A DNA stretch of 64,000 nucleotides, taken from Paraburkholderia sp. UYCP14C. GTDB taxonomy: Bacteria > Pseudomonadota > Gammaproteobacteria > Burkholderiales > Burkholderiaceae. This document shows, piece after piece, positions 31,374 through 41,275 of the stretch. The notes under the pieces are model-generated. The model ran no database searches, was not told the DNA's origin, and saw only the letters and a list, made by a program, of their open reading frames with translations. The stretch lies in NCBI RefSeq assembly GCF_004197395.1, contig NZ_SELS01000008.1, forward strand, positions 1 to 64,000, written 5' to 3'. The translations under genes and the position numbers were made by a program. Each line of letters starts with the position of its first letter. Position 1 is the first letter of the stretch.

Positions 31374-32615
31374 ATGGCTGTCAACTTTCCCTCGATCGAT
31401 CCCGCTCAACTCCACCCCGTCGCCGGCGTCACGCTCGGCTGGGCGGAAGCGAACATCCGCAAGCCGAACCGCAAGGACGTGCTCGTCATTGCCGTCGACG
31501 AAGGCGCGACGGTAGGCGGCGTGTTCACGCAGAACCGTTTCTGCGCGGCGCCCGTCACGGTCTGCCGCGAGAACCTGCAACGCGTGCGCGCGGGCGGCAA
31601 GCCGATTCGCGCGCTGGTCATCAACACCGGCAACGCGAATGCGGGCACCGGTGAGCCGGGCCTCGCGGCGACGCGCGAAACCTGCGCGGAACTCGCGCGT
31701 CTCGCCGACATCGCGCCGGAGCAGGTGCTGCCGTTCTCGACCGGCGTGATTCTCGAGCCGCTGCCGGTCGATCGTCTGAAGGCCGGCTTGCCGGCCGCGC
31801 TCGCGAACCGCAAGGAAGCGAACTGGTACGACGCTGCGCAGTCGATCATGACGACCGACACGCTGCCGAAGGCGGTCTCGCGCCAGGTCACGGTCAACGG
31901 CCACACGGTCACGCTGACGGGTATCAGCAAGGGCGCGGGCATGATCAAGCCGAACATGGCGACCATGCTCGGCTTCCTTGCGTTCGACGCAGCCGTCGCG
32001 CAGCCGGTGCTCGACGTGCTCGTGAAGCATGTCGCTGACCGCTCGTTCAACTGCATCACGATCGATGGCGATACGTCGACCAACGATTCGTTCATCCTGA
32101 TCGCGTCGGGCAAATCGAGCCTGCCCGCGATCACGTCCACCGATTCGCCCGCTTATGCAGCGCTGCGCGATGCGGTGACCGAGGTCGCCCAGAGCCTCGC
32201 GCAACTGATCGTGCGCGACGGCGAAGGCGCGACCAAATTCATGACCGTGCATGTCGAAGGCGGCTCGAGCGTCGGCGAATGCCGTCAGATCGCCTACGCG
32301 ATCGGCCACTCGCCGCTCGTGAAGACGGCCTTCTATGCGTCGGACCCGAACCTCGGCCGCATTCTCGCGGCCATCGGCTATGCCGGCGTCGACGATCTCG
32401 ACGTCGGCAAGATCGATCTGTATCTGGACGACGTGCTGGTCGCGACTGCCGGCGGCCGCAACCCGGCCTACCGCGAAGAAGACGGCCAGCGCGTGATGAA
32501 AAAGAGCGAGATCGGCATTCGCGTCGTGCTCGGCCGCGGCAATGCGCAAGCCACGATCTGGACCTGCGATCTGTCGCACGACTACGTGAGCATCAACGCC
32601 GACTACCGCTCGTAA
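31374..32615 (+). CDS. argJ: Bifunctional glutamate N-acetyltransferase / ornithine acetyltransferase
   Basis: A 413-residue enzyme that moves the acetyl group from N-acetylornithine to glutamate in cyclic arginine synthesis, and may also use acetyl-CoA. It is made as a precursor that cleaves itself before T197 in [11 protein letters not shown]197 then becomes the nucleophile of the beta subunit. NTGNANAGTG near 84, KGAGMI (186-191) and GEGATKFM near 283 are also diagnostic. The three-gene order argJ, DUF815 ATPase, mutT suggests one operon. Confidence 0.96.
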   Translation: MAVNFPSIDPAQLHPVAGVTLGWAEANIRKPNRKDVLVIAVDEGATVGGVFTQNRFCAAPVTVCRENLQRVRAGGKPIRALVINTGNANAGTGEPGLAATRETCAELARLADIAPEQVLPFSTGVILEPLPVDRLKAGLPAALANRKEANWYDAAQSIMTTDTLPKAVSRQVTVNGHTVTLTGISKGAGMIKPNMATMLGFLAFDAAVAQPVLDVLVKHVADRSFNCITIDGDTSTNDSFILIASGKSSLPAITSTDSPAYAALRDAVTEVAQSLAQLIVRDGEGATKFMTVHVEGGSSVGECRQIAYAIGHSPLVKTAFYASDPNLGRILAAIGYAGVDDLDVGKIDLYLDDVLVATAGGRNPAYREEDGQRVMKKSEIGIRVVLGRGNAQATIWTCDLSHDYVSINADYRS

Positions 32616-32652
32616 TCAGGTTCAAAGCACGGCCGCTGGCCGCCTACTTACC

Positions 32653-33522
32653 ATGGACAAACTCGAACAGTTTCTGACCCGGGCCGAAGCCGTGCTCGGC
32701 CGCCTCGAAGCGATGCTTCCGCCCGCCGCACCGGACATCGACTGGTCGGCCGCGGTCGCATTTCGCTGGCGCAAGCGCCAAGGGCGCGGCTACCTGCAGC
32801 CGGTGCCCGCCATTTCGTCGATCACGCTCGACGACCTGCAGAACATCGATCGCCAGAAAGGGCTGATCGAACAGAACACGCGCCAGTTCGTGCGCGGCAA
32901 GCCGGCCAACAACGTGCTGCTGACAGGCGCGCGCGGCACCGGCAAGTCGTCGCTGATCAAGGCGTGTCTGAATGCGTACGCGAAAGACGGCCTGCGCCTG
33001 ATCGAAGTGGACAAGGACGATCTGCACGATCTCGGCGATATCGTCGATCTGATCGCGAAGCGGCCGGAGCGTTTCGTCGTGTTTTGCGACGACCTGTCGT
33101 TCGAAGAGGGCGAGTCGGGCTACAAGGCGCTGAAGGTCGCGCTCGACGGCTCGGTCGCCGCGCAGTCCGACAACGTGCTGATCTACGCGACCTCGAACCG
33201 CCGCCATCTGCTGCCCGAGTACATGAGCGACAACGAGACGTACAAGCACACGTCGGACGGCGAGATACATCCGGGCGAACTGGTCGAAGAGAAGATTTCG
33301 CTGTCCGAGCGTTTCGGGCTGTGGGTCAGCTTCTATCCGTTCAAGCAGGACGACTATCTGACGATCATCGCGCACTGGCTGCGCCATTTCGGTTGCGACG
33401 ACGCCGAGATCGAATCGGCACGCGGCGATGCGCTCGTGTGGGCGCTCGAACGTGGTTCGCGCTCGGGGCGGGTCGCGTGGCAGTTCGCGCGCGACTGGTC
33501 CGGCCGTAAGACGCCGGCATGA
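32653..33522 (+). CDS. DUF815 family AAA-type ATPase
   Basis: A 289-residue P-loop ATPase. Walker A is GARGTGKS (92-99) and Walker B FVVFCDDLSFEEG near 141. The sensor region YATSNRRHLLPEYM near 177 matches DUF815 (COG2607) proteins. Function is unknown; members resemble AAA ATPases of the Orc/DnaC type. The stop overlaps the mutT ATG (ATGA at 33519-33522), so the two are probably coupled. Confidence 0.85.
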   Translation: MDKLEQFLTRAEAVLGRLEAMLPPAAPDIDWSAAVAFRWRKRQGRGYLQPVPAISSITLDDLQNIDRQKGLIEQNTRQFVRGKPANNVLLTGARGTGKSSLIKACLNAYAKDGLRLIEVDKDDLHDLGDIVDLIAKRPERFVVFCDDLSFEEGESGYKALKVALDGSVAAQSDNVLIYATSNRRHLLPEYMSDNETYKHTSDGEIHPGELVEEKISLSERFGLWVSFYPFKQDDYLTIIAHWLRHFGCDDAEIESARGDALVWALERGSRSGRVAWQFARDWSGRKTPA

Positions 33523-33977
33523 GCGACGCTAGCAAACGCGCGGGCGATCGCGCGGGCAATAGCCCCGACACCAACGGCGCGGGCCGTCCGGTCACCGAAG
33601 TCGCGGTAGGCGTGCTGGTGCAACCGGACGGGCGCTATCTGCTCGCGCAGCGTCCGGCAGGCAAGCCGTACGAGGGCTACTGGGAGTTTCCGGGCGGCAA
33701 GCTGGAAACGGGTGAATCGGTCGAGGCCGCGCTTGCGCGCGAACTGCACGAGGAACTGGGAATCGAGGTCGAGGCGAGCCATTTGTGGCATACGCTCGAA
33801 CACGATTATCCGCACGCCTATGTGCGCCTCTTCTTCTGCAAGGTGACGCAGTGGTCGGGCGAGCCGCACGGGCGTGAAGGTCAGGCCTTCGTGTGGCAGA
33901 GCTTGCCTGCCGATGTTTCGCCGCTGCTGCCGGCCACGATCCCGGTGCTGGAGTGGCTCGCAGCCGAGAAAAAGTGA
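33519..33977 (+). CDS. mutT: 8-oxo-dGTP diphosphatase MutT (Nudix)
   Basis: A 152-residue Nudix hydrolase that removes 8-oxo-dGTP from the nucleotide pool. The Nudix box lies at 60-82 (start GKLETGESVEAA, then RELHEELGIE). PYEGYWEFPGGK before it is typical of MutT. It lacks the C-terminal ThiE-like domain seen in some MutT fusions. A terminator follows, convergent with yacG. The first 25 residues are low-complexity. Confidence 0.88.
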   Translation: MSDASKRAGDRAGNSPDTNGAGRPVTEVAVGVLVQPDGRYLLAQRPAGKPYEGYWEFPGGKLETGESVEAALARELHEELGIEVEASHLWHTLEHDYPHAYVRLFFCKVTQWSGEPHGREGQAFVWQSLPADVSPLLPATIPVLEWLAAEKK

Positions 33978-34003
33978 TTGATTGAAGGCAGTGACTGAAA
34001 AGG

Positions 34004-34054
34004 CCACGCGGTAACGGACGCTGTATCGGCAGCGTCGGTTCGCGTGGTTTTTTT
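34004..34054 (+). terminator. Intrinsic terminator after mutT
   Basis: A two-level hairpin: outer CCACGCG (34004-34010) with CGCGTGG (34041-34047), inner GACGCT with AGCGTC (34017-34022 with 34031-34036), followed by seven T residues. Confidence 0.85.
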
Positions 34055-34063
34055 CTGGCTCGC

Positions 34064-34267
34064 TCAGTGCGGGTTGTAGTCGCCGCGCGGCGTTTCTTCT
34101 TCGGACGAAGAGCCTTCCTGTTCGTTGCCGCCAATTTTGTATTTTTCGGCGGCCCATGCGCCGAGATCGATCTGCTTGCAGCGCTCGGAGCAGAAAGGAC
34201 GGAAGCGGCTTTCAGGGGTCCAGCGGACATCTTTACCGCAGGTAGGACATTTGACGACGGTAGGCAT
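34064..34267 (-). CDS. yacG: DNA gyrase inhibitor YacG
   Basis: A 67-residue zinc protein that binds GyrB. Zinc ligands C7, C10, C26 and C30 form the CPTCG...CSERCK pattern. The following [13 protein letters not shown] segment is diagnostic of the family. The C-terminal tail is acidic and Ser/Glu-rich. It is the last gene of the pilBCD-coaE-zapD-yacG run on the minus strand, an arrangement also seen in gammaproteobacteria. Confidence 0.93.
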   Translation of the reverse strand: MPTVVKCPTCGKDVRWTPESRFRPFCSERCKQIDLGAWAAEKYKIGGNEQEGSSSEEETPRGDYNPH

Positions 34268-34390
34268 ACGGTCGGACGGTCAATCGCAAACGGAACAAGT
34301 AACGAATATAGGGCTATTTCGCGCCGGTTCAAAGCCGCGTTCGGTCAAATCCGGCGTGCGCTACTCAATGCAGCGGTGGTTGAGAGGCTG

Positions 34391-35191
<801 letters not shown>

Positions 35192-35382
35192 CTAATGCCG
35201 TGGGACTACCCAGGCAATCACGCACTCTTTCTGCGCGCTTTCGCAACTTTTTTGTGAGTTCCCGGTGTTATGAGCGCTTCGGCTCCCGCGTGCGCGCAAA
35301 GTTCAATGTGTCGGTGATGGCGCGTGGCGAGGGTGGGTATCTGCGTCCACGAGGTTTCGTATGCGATTGATGCCTGCTCGCG

Positions 35383-35997
35383 TTACAACTCGGCATCGCC
35401 CTTCGCGAGCGACAGATACGCTTGATGGTGAGCATCCACCTGCGCCTCGAGTTCTTCGAGCGACGCATTGTCATTGACGATCACGTCGTCGGCGGAGGCG
35501 AGGCGCGCTTCACGTGTGGCCTGGCGCGCGATGATCGCGAGCACCTGCTCACGGCTGAAGCCGTTGCGGCTCATCACGCGCTCGATCTGCGTGTCGACGC
35601 TGCAATCGACGGTGAGCACGCGATTCACGCGGTTCTTCCAGGTCCCGGATTCGACCAGCAACGGCACCACGACGATCACGTACGGCCCTTGTGCTTCGCG
35701 CTCTTCGCGCTCGGTTTCCGCGCGAATCAGCGGATGCGTGATGCCCTCGAGACGTTTGCGCGCGCTCTCGTCGCTGAACACGAGCGTGCGCATGCGCGCG
35801 CGATCGAGCGAGCCGTCGGCGGCGACGAACTCCGCGCCGAATTCGGCGGCGATGTGCGGCATCGCGAGGCCATGCGGCGCGGTGATGCGATGCGCGATCA
35901 CGTCCGTATCGACGAGCGGTACGCCGCGCGCGGCGAACAGGTTGGCCACCGTCGATTTGCCGCTGCCGATGCCACCGGTTAGTCCTACGACGAACAT
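35383..35997 (-). CDS. coaE: Dephospho-CoA kinase
   Basis: A 204-residue P-loop kinase that phosphorylates dephospho-CoA, the last step of CoA synthesis. The P-loop is GGIGSGKST (8-16), followed by DTDVIAH near 31. The lid and CoA-binding region (about 85-140) is present. The start lies 3 nt after the pilD stop, so the two are likely cotranscribed. Confidence 0.95.
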   Translation of the reverse strand: MFVVGLTGGIGSGKSTVANLFAARGVPLVDTDVIAHRITAPHGLAMPHIAAEFGAEFVAADGSLDRARMRTLVFSDESARKRLEGITHPLIRAETEREEREAQGPYVIVVVPLLVESGTWKNRVNRVLTVDCSVDTQIERVMSRNGFSREQVLAIIARQATREARLASADDVIVNDNASLEELEAQVDAHHQAYLSLAKGDAEL

Positions 35998-36000
35998 ACT

Positions 36001-36942
36001 TCAGCCTCCCAGAGCGAGGTAAAGCGGCGTGCCGACGAACAGCGTCAGCGCACCGCCCGCGGCGAGAAACGGCCCGAACGGCAGCGGCTCCTCGAACCGC
36101 ATACGGCCGCGCCACGTCGCCACGAGGCCGATCACGGCACCGGCCACCGCGGCGATCAGCACGATCTGCGGCAGCGCGGGCCAGCCGAGCCACGCGCCAA
36201 GCGCGGCGAGCAGCTTGAAGTCGCCGTAACCCATGCCTTCGATGCCGCGCACGAGCTTGAATACCCAATGCACGGCCCACAACACCAGATATCCGAAGAT
36301 AGCCCCGAGCACCGCATCATGCAGATTCGTGAACATGCCGTTGAAATTGACGATCAGGCCAGCCCACAACAGTGGCAGCGTCAAGGAGTCGGGCAGCAGA
36401 TGCGTGTCGATGTCGATCGCGCTCATCGCGAGCAACGTTGCGCATAGGCCGAACGCGGCGAGTGCCATCAGCGTCGGGCCGAACGCCATCAGTGCGCCTG
36501 CCGCGAAAGCGGCGCTCGCGATTTCGAGCAGCGGATAGCGCGCGCTGATGTGCGTGCCGCAAGCGGAGCAACGTCCGCGTAACAGCAGGTAGCTCAGCAC
36601 CGGCAAGTTCTCCCACGCGCTCAGTACATGGCCGCAATGCGGGCACGCGCTGCGCGGCACCCACAGGTTGTAGCGCACGGGCAGTCCGTCGTCGGGCTGA
36701 GGCTCGTCGGTGGTCTCGCTGATCTCGGCGCGCCACGCACGCTCGAGCATGATCGGCAATCGATGCACGACCACGTTGAGAAAACTGCCGAATACGAGGC
36801 CGAGCACGATCGCGAACGCGATCTGCACGGCGGCGGGCAGGCTCGCGAACGCGAGACCGATATCGCTGGCAAAGCGGCCTGGCAGTAAGCCCGCGAGCAG
36901 GCTGGAGGAAGTTTGTGACACGAGTGGAAGAGGAGCCTGCAT
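36001..36942 (-). CDS. pilD: Type IV prepilin peptidase/N-methylase
   Basis: A 313-residue polytopic inner-membrane aspartic protease that cleaves and N-methylates type IV prepilins and type II pseudopilins. The N-terminal cytoplasmic domain carries the zinc tetrad C100, C103, C125 and C128. Catalytic Asp residues lie in AIDIDTHLLPD near 175 and in GMGYGDFKLL near 235. About eight helices follow the usual pattern. It is part of a pilB-pilC-pilD unit. Confidence 0.94.
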   Translation of the reverse strand: MQAPLPLVSQTSSSLLAGLLPGRFASDIGLAFASLPAAVQIAFAIVLGLVFGSFLNVVVHRLPIMLERAWRAEISETTDEPQPDDGLPVRYNLWVPRSACPHCGHVLSAWENLPVLSYLLLRGRCSACGTHISARYPLLEIASAAFAAGALMAFGPTLMALAAFGLCATLLAMSAIDIDTHLLPDSLTLPLLWAGLIVNFNGMFTNLHDAVLGAIFGYLVLWAVHWVFKLVRGIEGMGYGDFKLLAALGAWLGWPALPQIVLIAAVAGAVIGLVATWRGRMRFEEPLPFGPFLAAGGALTLFVGTPLYLALGG

Positions 36943-36969
36943 GGTGATGGAGGGGATTCGGCTGCGATG

Positions 36970-38208
36970 CTACACCACGTTGCCGAGTTGAATAATGGGA
37001 AGATACATCGCGATCACGAGGCCGCCGACCAGCGTGCCGAGCACGACGATCACGAGCGGTTCGCACAGGCTCGATAGCGTGCCGATCCTGTCGTCGACCT
37101 GGCGATCGGCAAGCGATGCGACATCGAGCAGCATGCTGTCGAGCGCGCCGGATTCCTCGGCGACCGCAACGGGCTGCACGACCTCGGGAGGAAAGCAGTG
37201 GGCCGCGCGCATAGCCGCGGCGAGTCGTTCGCCGCGCCGCAGTCTGACCGCGATGCCTGCCGTCGCGCGATCGAAAAACGCATTGCCGGTTGCCTGCGTG
37301 AGCGAGTCGAATGCGTCGGCGAGCGGTGTGCCGGCGGACAGCAACGTTCCGAGCGCGCGACTCCAGCGAGCCGCACACAGCGTGCGCAGCAGCGGGCCAG
37401 CCACCGGCAGGCTGAGCGACATGCGCGAGAAACGGATGCGCGCGCTTGCCGAACGACGCAGCACGAACGTGATCGCCGAGCTCGTTGCGAGCAGCAGTAC
37501 GAACAGCGGCACACTCCAGCGCGCGGCGCCCGCCGAGAGCGCCAGCACGAACTGCGTGGGCACGGGCAGCTTCGCGCCGAAGCCATCGAAGATCTGCTTG
37601 AACGTCGGCACGACCCACACCAGCAACGCGGCGGTTATCGCGATCGCGAGCAGCAGGATCACGACCGGATAGGTCAGCGCAGCGCGCACCTTCGCGCGCT
37701 GCGCGGCGGCGCGTTCGCGATCGTCGGCGAGGCGGCCGAGCACGGTGACGAGCGCGCCCGCCGCTTCACCCACCTCGACGAGCTGGCAATACAGCGCATT
37801 GAACTGCGCGGGGTGCCGTTGCAAGGCCGCCGAAAAGCGCAGGCCGGCGGTGATGTCGCGCGCGACAGTGCCGACGATGCGCGGCATGCCTTGCCGCTGG
37901 CCCGAGCTCGGCGCCTGTGCGAGCAGTTCGAGCGCGGGCGCGAGCGGCAATCCGGCGCGCAGCAGACTGGACAGTTGTCGCGTGAACAGCGTGACATCGG
38001 CCGCGCTGGTCTTCGGGCGCGGCGCCGGCCCTTGCGTTGCGAGTTCGAGGATAAAGAGGTTGTCGTGTTTGAGCATCGTGCGCGCGGCGCTCGCGTCGGG
38101 CGCGATCAGCGTGCCGCTGCGGCGCGTGCCGTCCGCGTCGACGCCGCGCCATCTGAAGCGCAGGTCGGCTGCGACGGGCCGTGTTGGCGAAAGCGCGGCG
38201 GTGCTCAT
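36970..38208 (-). CDS. pilC: Type IV pilus inner-membrane platform protein PilC
   Basis: A 412-residue type II secretion F-domain protein that forms the inner-membrane base of the pilus motor. Two F domains are visible (about 75-200 and 280-400), with membrane segments near 175-195, 225-250 and 385-405. LVEVGEAAGALVTVLGRLADDRE and VAVAEESGALDSMLLDVASLADR are the repeated cytoplasmic signatures. The start overlaps the pilB stop (TGA within ATGA). Confidence 0.93.
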   Translation of the reverse strand: MSTAALSPTRPVAADLRFRWRGVDADGTRRSGTLIAPDASAARTMLKHDNLFILELATQGPAPRPKTSAADVTLFTRQLSSLLRAGLPLAPALELLAQAPSSGQRQGMPRIVGTVARDITAGLRFSAALQRHPAQFNALYCQLVEVGEAAGALVTVLGRLADDRERAAAQRAKVRAALTYPVVILLLAIAITAALLVWVVPTFKQIFDGFGAKLPVPTQFVLALSAGAARWSVPLFVLLLATSSAITFVLRRSASARIRFSRMSLSLPVAGPLLRTLCAARWSRALGTLLSAGTPLADAFDSLTQATGNAFFDRATAGIAVRLRRGERLAAAMRAAHCFPPEVVQPVAVAEESGALDSMLLDVASLADRQVDDRIGTLSSLCEPLVIVVLGTLVGGLVIAMYLPIIQLGNVV

Positions 38209-39461
38209 GCAACCTCCGTGGCAGCGAGCGCTTCGGCGAGACTCGTGGTGCCGTCGCGCACGCGCGCTAGCGCTGCGTCACGCAACGTTGCGACCTGTTC
38301 GGTCTGCGCGAGGCGGCCCAGCTCGTGCGCGCCCGCGCTTGCGACGATCAGCTCACGCATCGCGTCGGAGACAGGCATCACCTGATGAATGCCGACGCGC
38401 CCCCGATAGCCGATGCCATGGCAAACCACGCAGCCGGTCGCCGCATACGGTTGCCAGCCGTCGAGCTCATGTTCGCCGAAGCCCGCGGCGTGGAGCGCCG
38501 CCGCCGAATGCGGCACGGGTGCGCGGCACGCAACACACAGTCGCCGTACGAGGCGCTGCGCGGTCACCATGCGTAGCGCGGCGGCCAGGTTGTACGGCTC
38601 GACACCGATATCGATGAGCCGTGCGATGGCTGCGGGCGCGTCGTTCGTATGCAGTGTGGACAGCACGAGATGGCCGGTTTGGGCGGCCTTCACGGCGACG
38701 TCGGCGGTCTCGTTGTCGCGGATCTCGCCGACCATGATCACGTCCGGGTCCTGACGCAGGAACGCGCGCAGCGCGACCGCGAAAGTCAACCCGGCTTTTT
38801 CGCGCACGCTGACCTGGTTGATGCCGGCAAGCTGGATTTCGGCCGGGTCTTCCACCGAGCAGAGGTTGCGCGCCTCGTCATTCAGCAGGTTCAGGAAGCA
38901 GTACAGCGACAGCGTCTTGCCGCTGCCCGTTGGTCCGGTGACCAGCATCAGACCGTGCGGCGCGCGGATCGCGGCGTCGACGGCTTCGCGCTGCCGCGGA
39001 TCGAGGCCGAGCGAGTCGAGCGAAAGATCGGCGGGCAGCGCGTCGAGCCGTCGCAGCACGAGCTTTTCGCCGAATAGTGTCGGCAGCGAATTGACGCGGT
39101 AGTCCTCGAGTCGTCCTGGCGACGTCGCGAGGCGTAGCCGGCCGTCCTGCGGCACCCGCCGCTCGGCGATGTCCATGCGAGCGAGCACCTTCACCCGCGT
39201 GACGAACGCGTCGCGCAGATGCGCGGGCGGCCGCGGGATTTCATGCAGCACGCCGTCGATACGCAGGCGCACGCGCCAGCCATGTTCGGCCGCCTCGATA
39301 TGGATATCCGACGCATTGCGCCGCGTCGCTTCTTGCAACGTGTCGGTCAACAGACGCACGGCTGGGGCGTTGTCCGGATCGTTCAGACTCGTTGCGCTGG
39401 ATTCGCCGTCGGCAGCGAGTGGGCGCGGCAATGCCGCCGCGGAGACGAAGGGTGTTTGCAT
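38205..39461 (-). CDS. pilB: Type IV pilus assembly ATPase PilB (GspE/PulE family), short form
   Basis: A 418-residue secretion ATPase that powers pilus extension. It has the N2 domain (ASDIHIEA near 50), Walker A GPTGSGKT (176-183), Asp box and Walker B (PDVIMVGEIRD near 243), the His box, and the zinc cysteines (CVAC near 313 and CVVC near 354). It is about 150 residues shorter than the 560-residue PilB of Pseudomonas because the N-terminal MshEN-like domain is absent. The N terminus has no recognisable domain before residue 35. Confidence 0.88.
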   Translation of the reverse strand: MQTPFVSAAALPRPLAADGESSATSLNDPDNAPAVRLLTDTLQEATRRNASDIHIEAAEHGWRVRLRIDGVLHEIPRPPAHLRDAFVTRVKVLARMDIAERRVPQDGRLRLATSPGRLEDYRVNSLPTLFGEKLVLRRLDALPADLSLDSLGLDPRQREAVDAAIRAPHGLMLVTGPTGSGKTLSLYCFLNLLNDEARNLCSVEDPAEIQLAGINQVSVREKAGLTFAVALRAFLRQDPDVIMVGEIRDNETADVAVKAAQTGHLVLSTLHTNDAPAAIARLIDIGVEPYNLAAALRMVTAQRLVRRLCVACRAPVPHSAAALHAAGFGEHELDGWQPYAATGCVVCHGIGYRGRVGIHQVMPVSDAMRELIVASAGAHELGRLAQTEQVATLRDAALARVRDGTTSLAEALAATEVA

Positions 39462-39608
39462 GAGAAACCGGTGATGAGCCGCCTGTAGAACATGACGGCT
39501 TCATCTTCCGGTTGCGGGCGTCCGAATGCCATTCGGCCATTCGGCTAATGGCGCGTGTCGCGAGCGTGTGCGATGCTGCCTGTGAGTCGGCGAGCGAAGG
39601 CGCGGAGT

Positions 39609-40907
39609 TCAGCCCGACCGTGCTTTGCCGCCCTTCGTGCGCGACGGCGGCTTGAACAGCTTGACGGTGCGGATCGCCTGATCGTCGCTGCGCATCACCT
39701 CGAGCTTGATGTCGCCGATGCGCACGCAGACGTCGCCGTCGGGAATGTCTTCGAGGATTTCGAGAATCAGGCCGTTGAGCGTTTTGGGGCCGTCGGTGGG
39801 GAGCGCAAGTTGCAGCCAGCGGTTCAGCTCACGCAACGGCATGCTGCCCGCGACGATGCATTCGCCGGCGTCGTTCCAGCCTCCGCGCGAGCTGGCGCCG
39901 CGCGGAATCGACGTGGTGAATTCGCCGATCAGCTCCTCGATGATGTCTTCGGGCGTCAGAAGACCCTGCAGTTCGCCGTACTCGTCGACGACGAGCGCGA
40001 TGCGGTGCCGGCTCTCCTGAAAGTATTGCAACTGCTGGAACACCGGCGTGCCGCTCGGCACGAAGTACGGCTCGGCGAGCAGTTCGCGCAAGGTATCGCG
40101 TTCGAGCTCCTGGTTGTGCAGCGCCGACAGCGTCTTGCGCACATGCAGAACACCGAGCACGCGGTCGATGTCGCCCTGGTAGACGATCAGCTTGTTGTGA
40201 TAGCAGGTCTCCAGTTGATGCAGGATCTGTTCGAACGGCGCGTCGAAGTCGAGTGCCTCGATACGGCGGCGCGGGATCATCACGTCATCTACGGAGATGT
40301 TTTCGAGGTCGAACAGGTTCAACAGGATGCTGCGGTGTTTGGTCGGCATGAAGCTGCCCGACTCGAGCACGATGGTGCGCAGTTCTTCGGTGGACAGCCG
40401 CTGGTCGCGCGCGCCTTTCGTATTGATGTGGAGCACGCGCAGGATGCCGGTCGCGAACAGGTTGACGAACCAGATCAGCGGTCTCGCGACGCGCATCAGC
40501 GGTGCGATCAGCAGGCTCGCGGGCAGCGCGATTTTCTCGGGAAACGTCGCGCCGACGATTTTCGGCGTGATTTCCGCGAACACGATAATGAGAAACGCGA
40601 CGATACCGGTCGCGATCGACAGCACGAGGCTATTGCGGCCGAACGTATGCAGCGCGAGCGATGTGGTCAGTACCGGAATGATCGTGTTGAACAGGTTGTT
40701 GCCGATCAGGATCACGCTAAGCAGTTGATCGGTTTTTGCGAGCAGGCCCTGGGTCGTCTTCGCGCCGAGCGTGTTCTTGCTGGCGAGATGTTTGAGGCGA
40801 TGACGGTTGAGCGCCATCATCGCTGTCTCGGAAATGGAAAAGAAGGCGGAGCAGACAAGCAGCAGAAGGACGGCGCCTATCTGCGCCCATAAGGGAAGTT
40901 GTTCCAC
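39609..40907 (-). CDS. HlyC/CorC family (CNNM/DUF21) membrane protein
   Basis: A 432-residue membrane protein with an N-terminal DUF21/CNNM transmembrane domain (four helices, about 1-190), a pair of CBS domains (about 205-330) and a C-terminal CorC_HlyC domain (about 345-425). These proteins are linked to magnesium or cobalt export and tolerance. The start is assigned to GTG 40907 (VEQLPLWAQIGAVLLLLV), directly before the first helix; upstream coding is Arg-rich and out of family, and no clear Shine-Dalgarno is present. A TATATT lies about 33 nt upstream. Confidence 0.85.
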   Translation of the reverse strand: MEQLPLWAQIGAVLLLLVCSAFFSISETAMMALNRHRLKHLASKNTLGAKTTQGLLAKTDQLLSVILIGNNLFNTIIPVLTTSLALHTFGRNSLVLSIATGIVAFLIIVFAEITPKIVGATFPEKIALPASLLIAPLMRVARPLIWFVNLFATGILRVLHINTKGARDQRLSTEELRTIVLESGSFMPTKHRSILLNLFDLENISVDDVMIPRRRIEALDFDAPFEQILHQLETCYHNKLIVYQGDIDRVLGVLHVRKTLSALHNQELERDTLRELLAEPYFVPSGTPVFQQLQYFQESRHRIALVVDEYGELQGLLTPEDIIEELIGEFTTSIPRGASSRGGWNDAGECIVAGSMPLRELNRWLQLALPTDGPKTLNGLILEILEDIPDGDVCVRIGDIKLEVMRSDDQAIRTVKLFKPPSRTKGGKARSG

Positions 40908-41092
40908 GCGTCGTGAAAAATGAGGGAAAGGATGGAGAGAATATAGCAGAGGGGGCTGGGCGTTCCGCCGTGGACGGCGGCTGGCGGCGCGAGATCGACA
41001 ACGTGGCAATGTACGCGCTGCCATTCGAGCCGGACGCCAATGAACTCGGCGATGCACAGCGCGAGGGAAGCGAAAAGCGTCGCGCAAAACAA

Positions 41093-41124
41093 AAAAACCG
41101 CCCAGCAGTGCTGCGGCGGTTTTT
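41093..41124. terminator. Terminator downstream of tRNA-Pro (minus strand), symmetric
   Basis: AAAAACCGCC (41093-41102) pairs with GGCGGTTTTT (41115-41124); CAGC/GCTG extends the stem around an AGT loop with one bulged C. It lies just past the tRNA 3' end. Confidence 0.85.
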
Positions 41125-41149
41125 GAACCTTGAGCTAACAAGGAGAATC

Positions 41150-41226
41150 TGGTCGGGGTGAGAGGATTCGAACCTCCGGCCTCTACGTCCCGAACGTAGC
41201 GCTCTACCAGGCTAAGCTACACCCCG
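41150..41226 (-). tRNA. tRNA-Pro (anticodon CGG)
   Basis: A 77-nt cloverleaf on the minus strand. The acceptor stem CGGGGTG pairs with CACCCCG; the D arm contains AGCCTGGTAGAGC; the anticodon stem CTACG/CGTAG frames a loop TTCGGGA with anticodon CGG; the T arm holds GGTTCGAATCC. The 3' CCA is encoded (TGG at 41150-41152 on +). Confidence 0.96.
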
Positions 41227-41275
41227 ATTTGGTACTGCTGACTTGACTCGGACTAATTCGGCGTTTCAGTCTCGT

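Noticed and set aside
41150-41226. tRNA-Pro as an integration site for a mobile element
   Set aside because: No integrase, no direct repeat of the tRNA 3' end and ordinary housekeeping genes on both sides.
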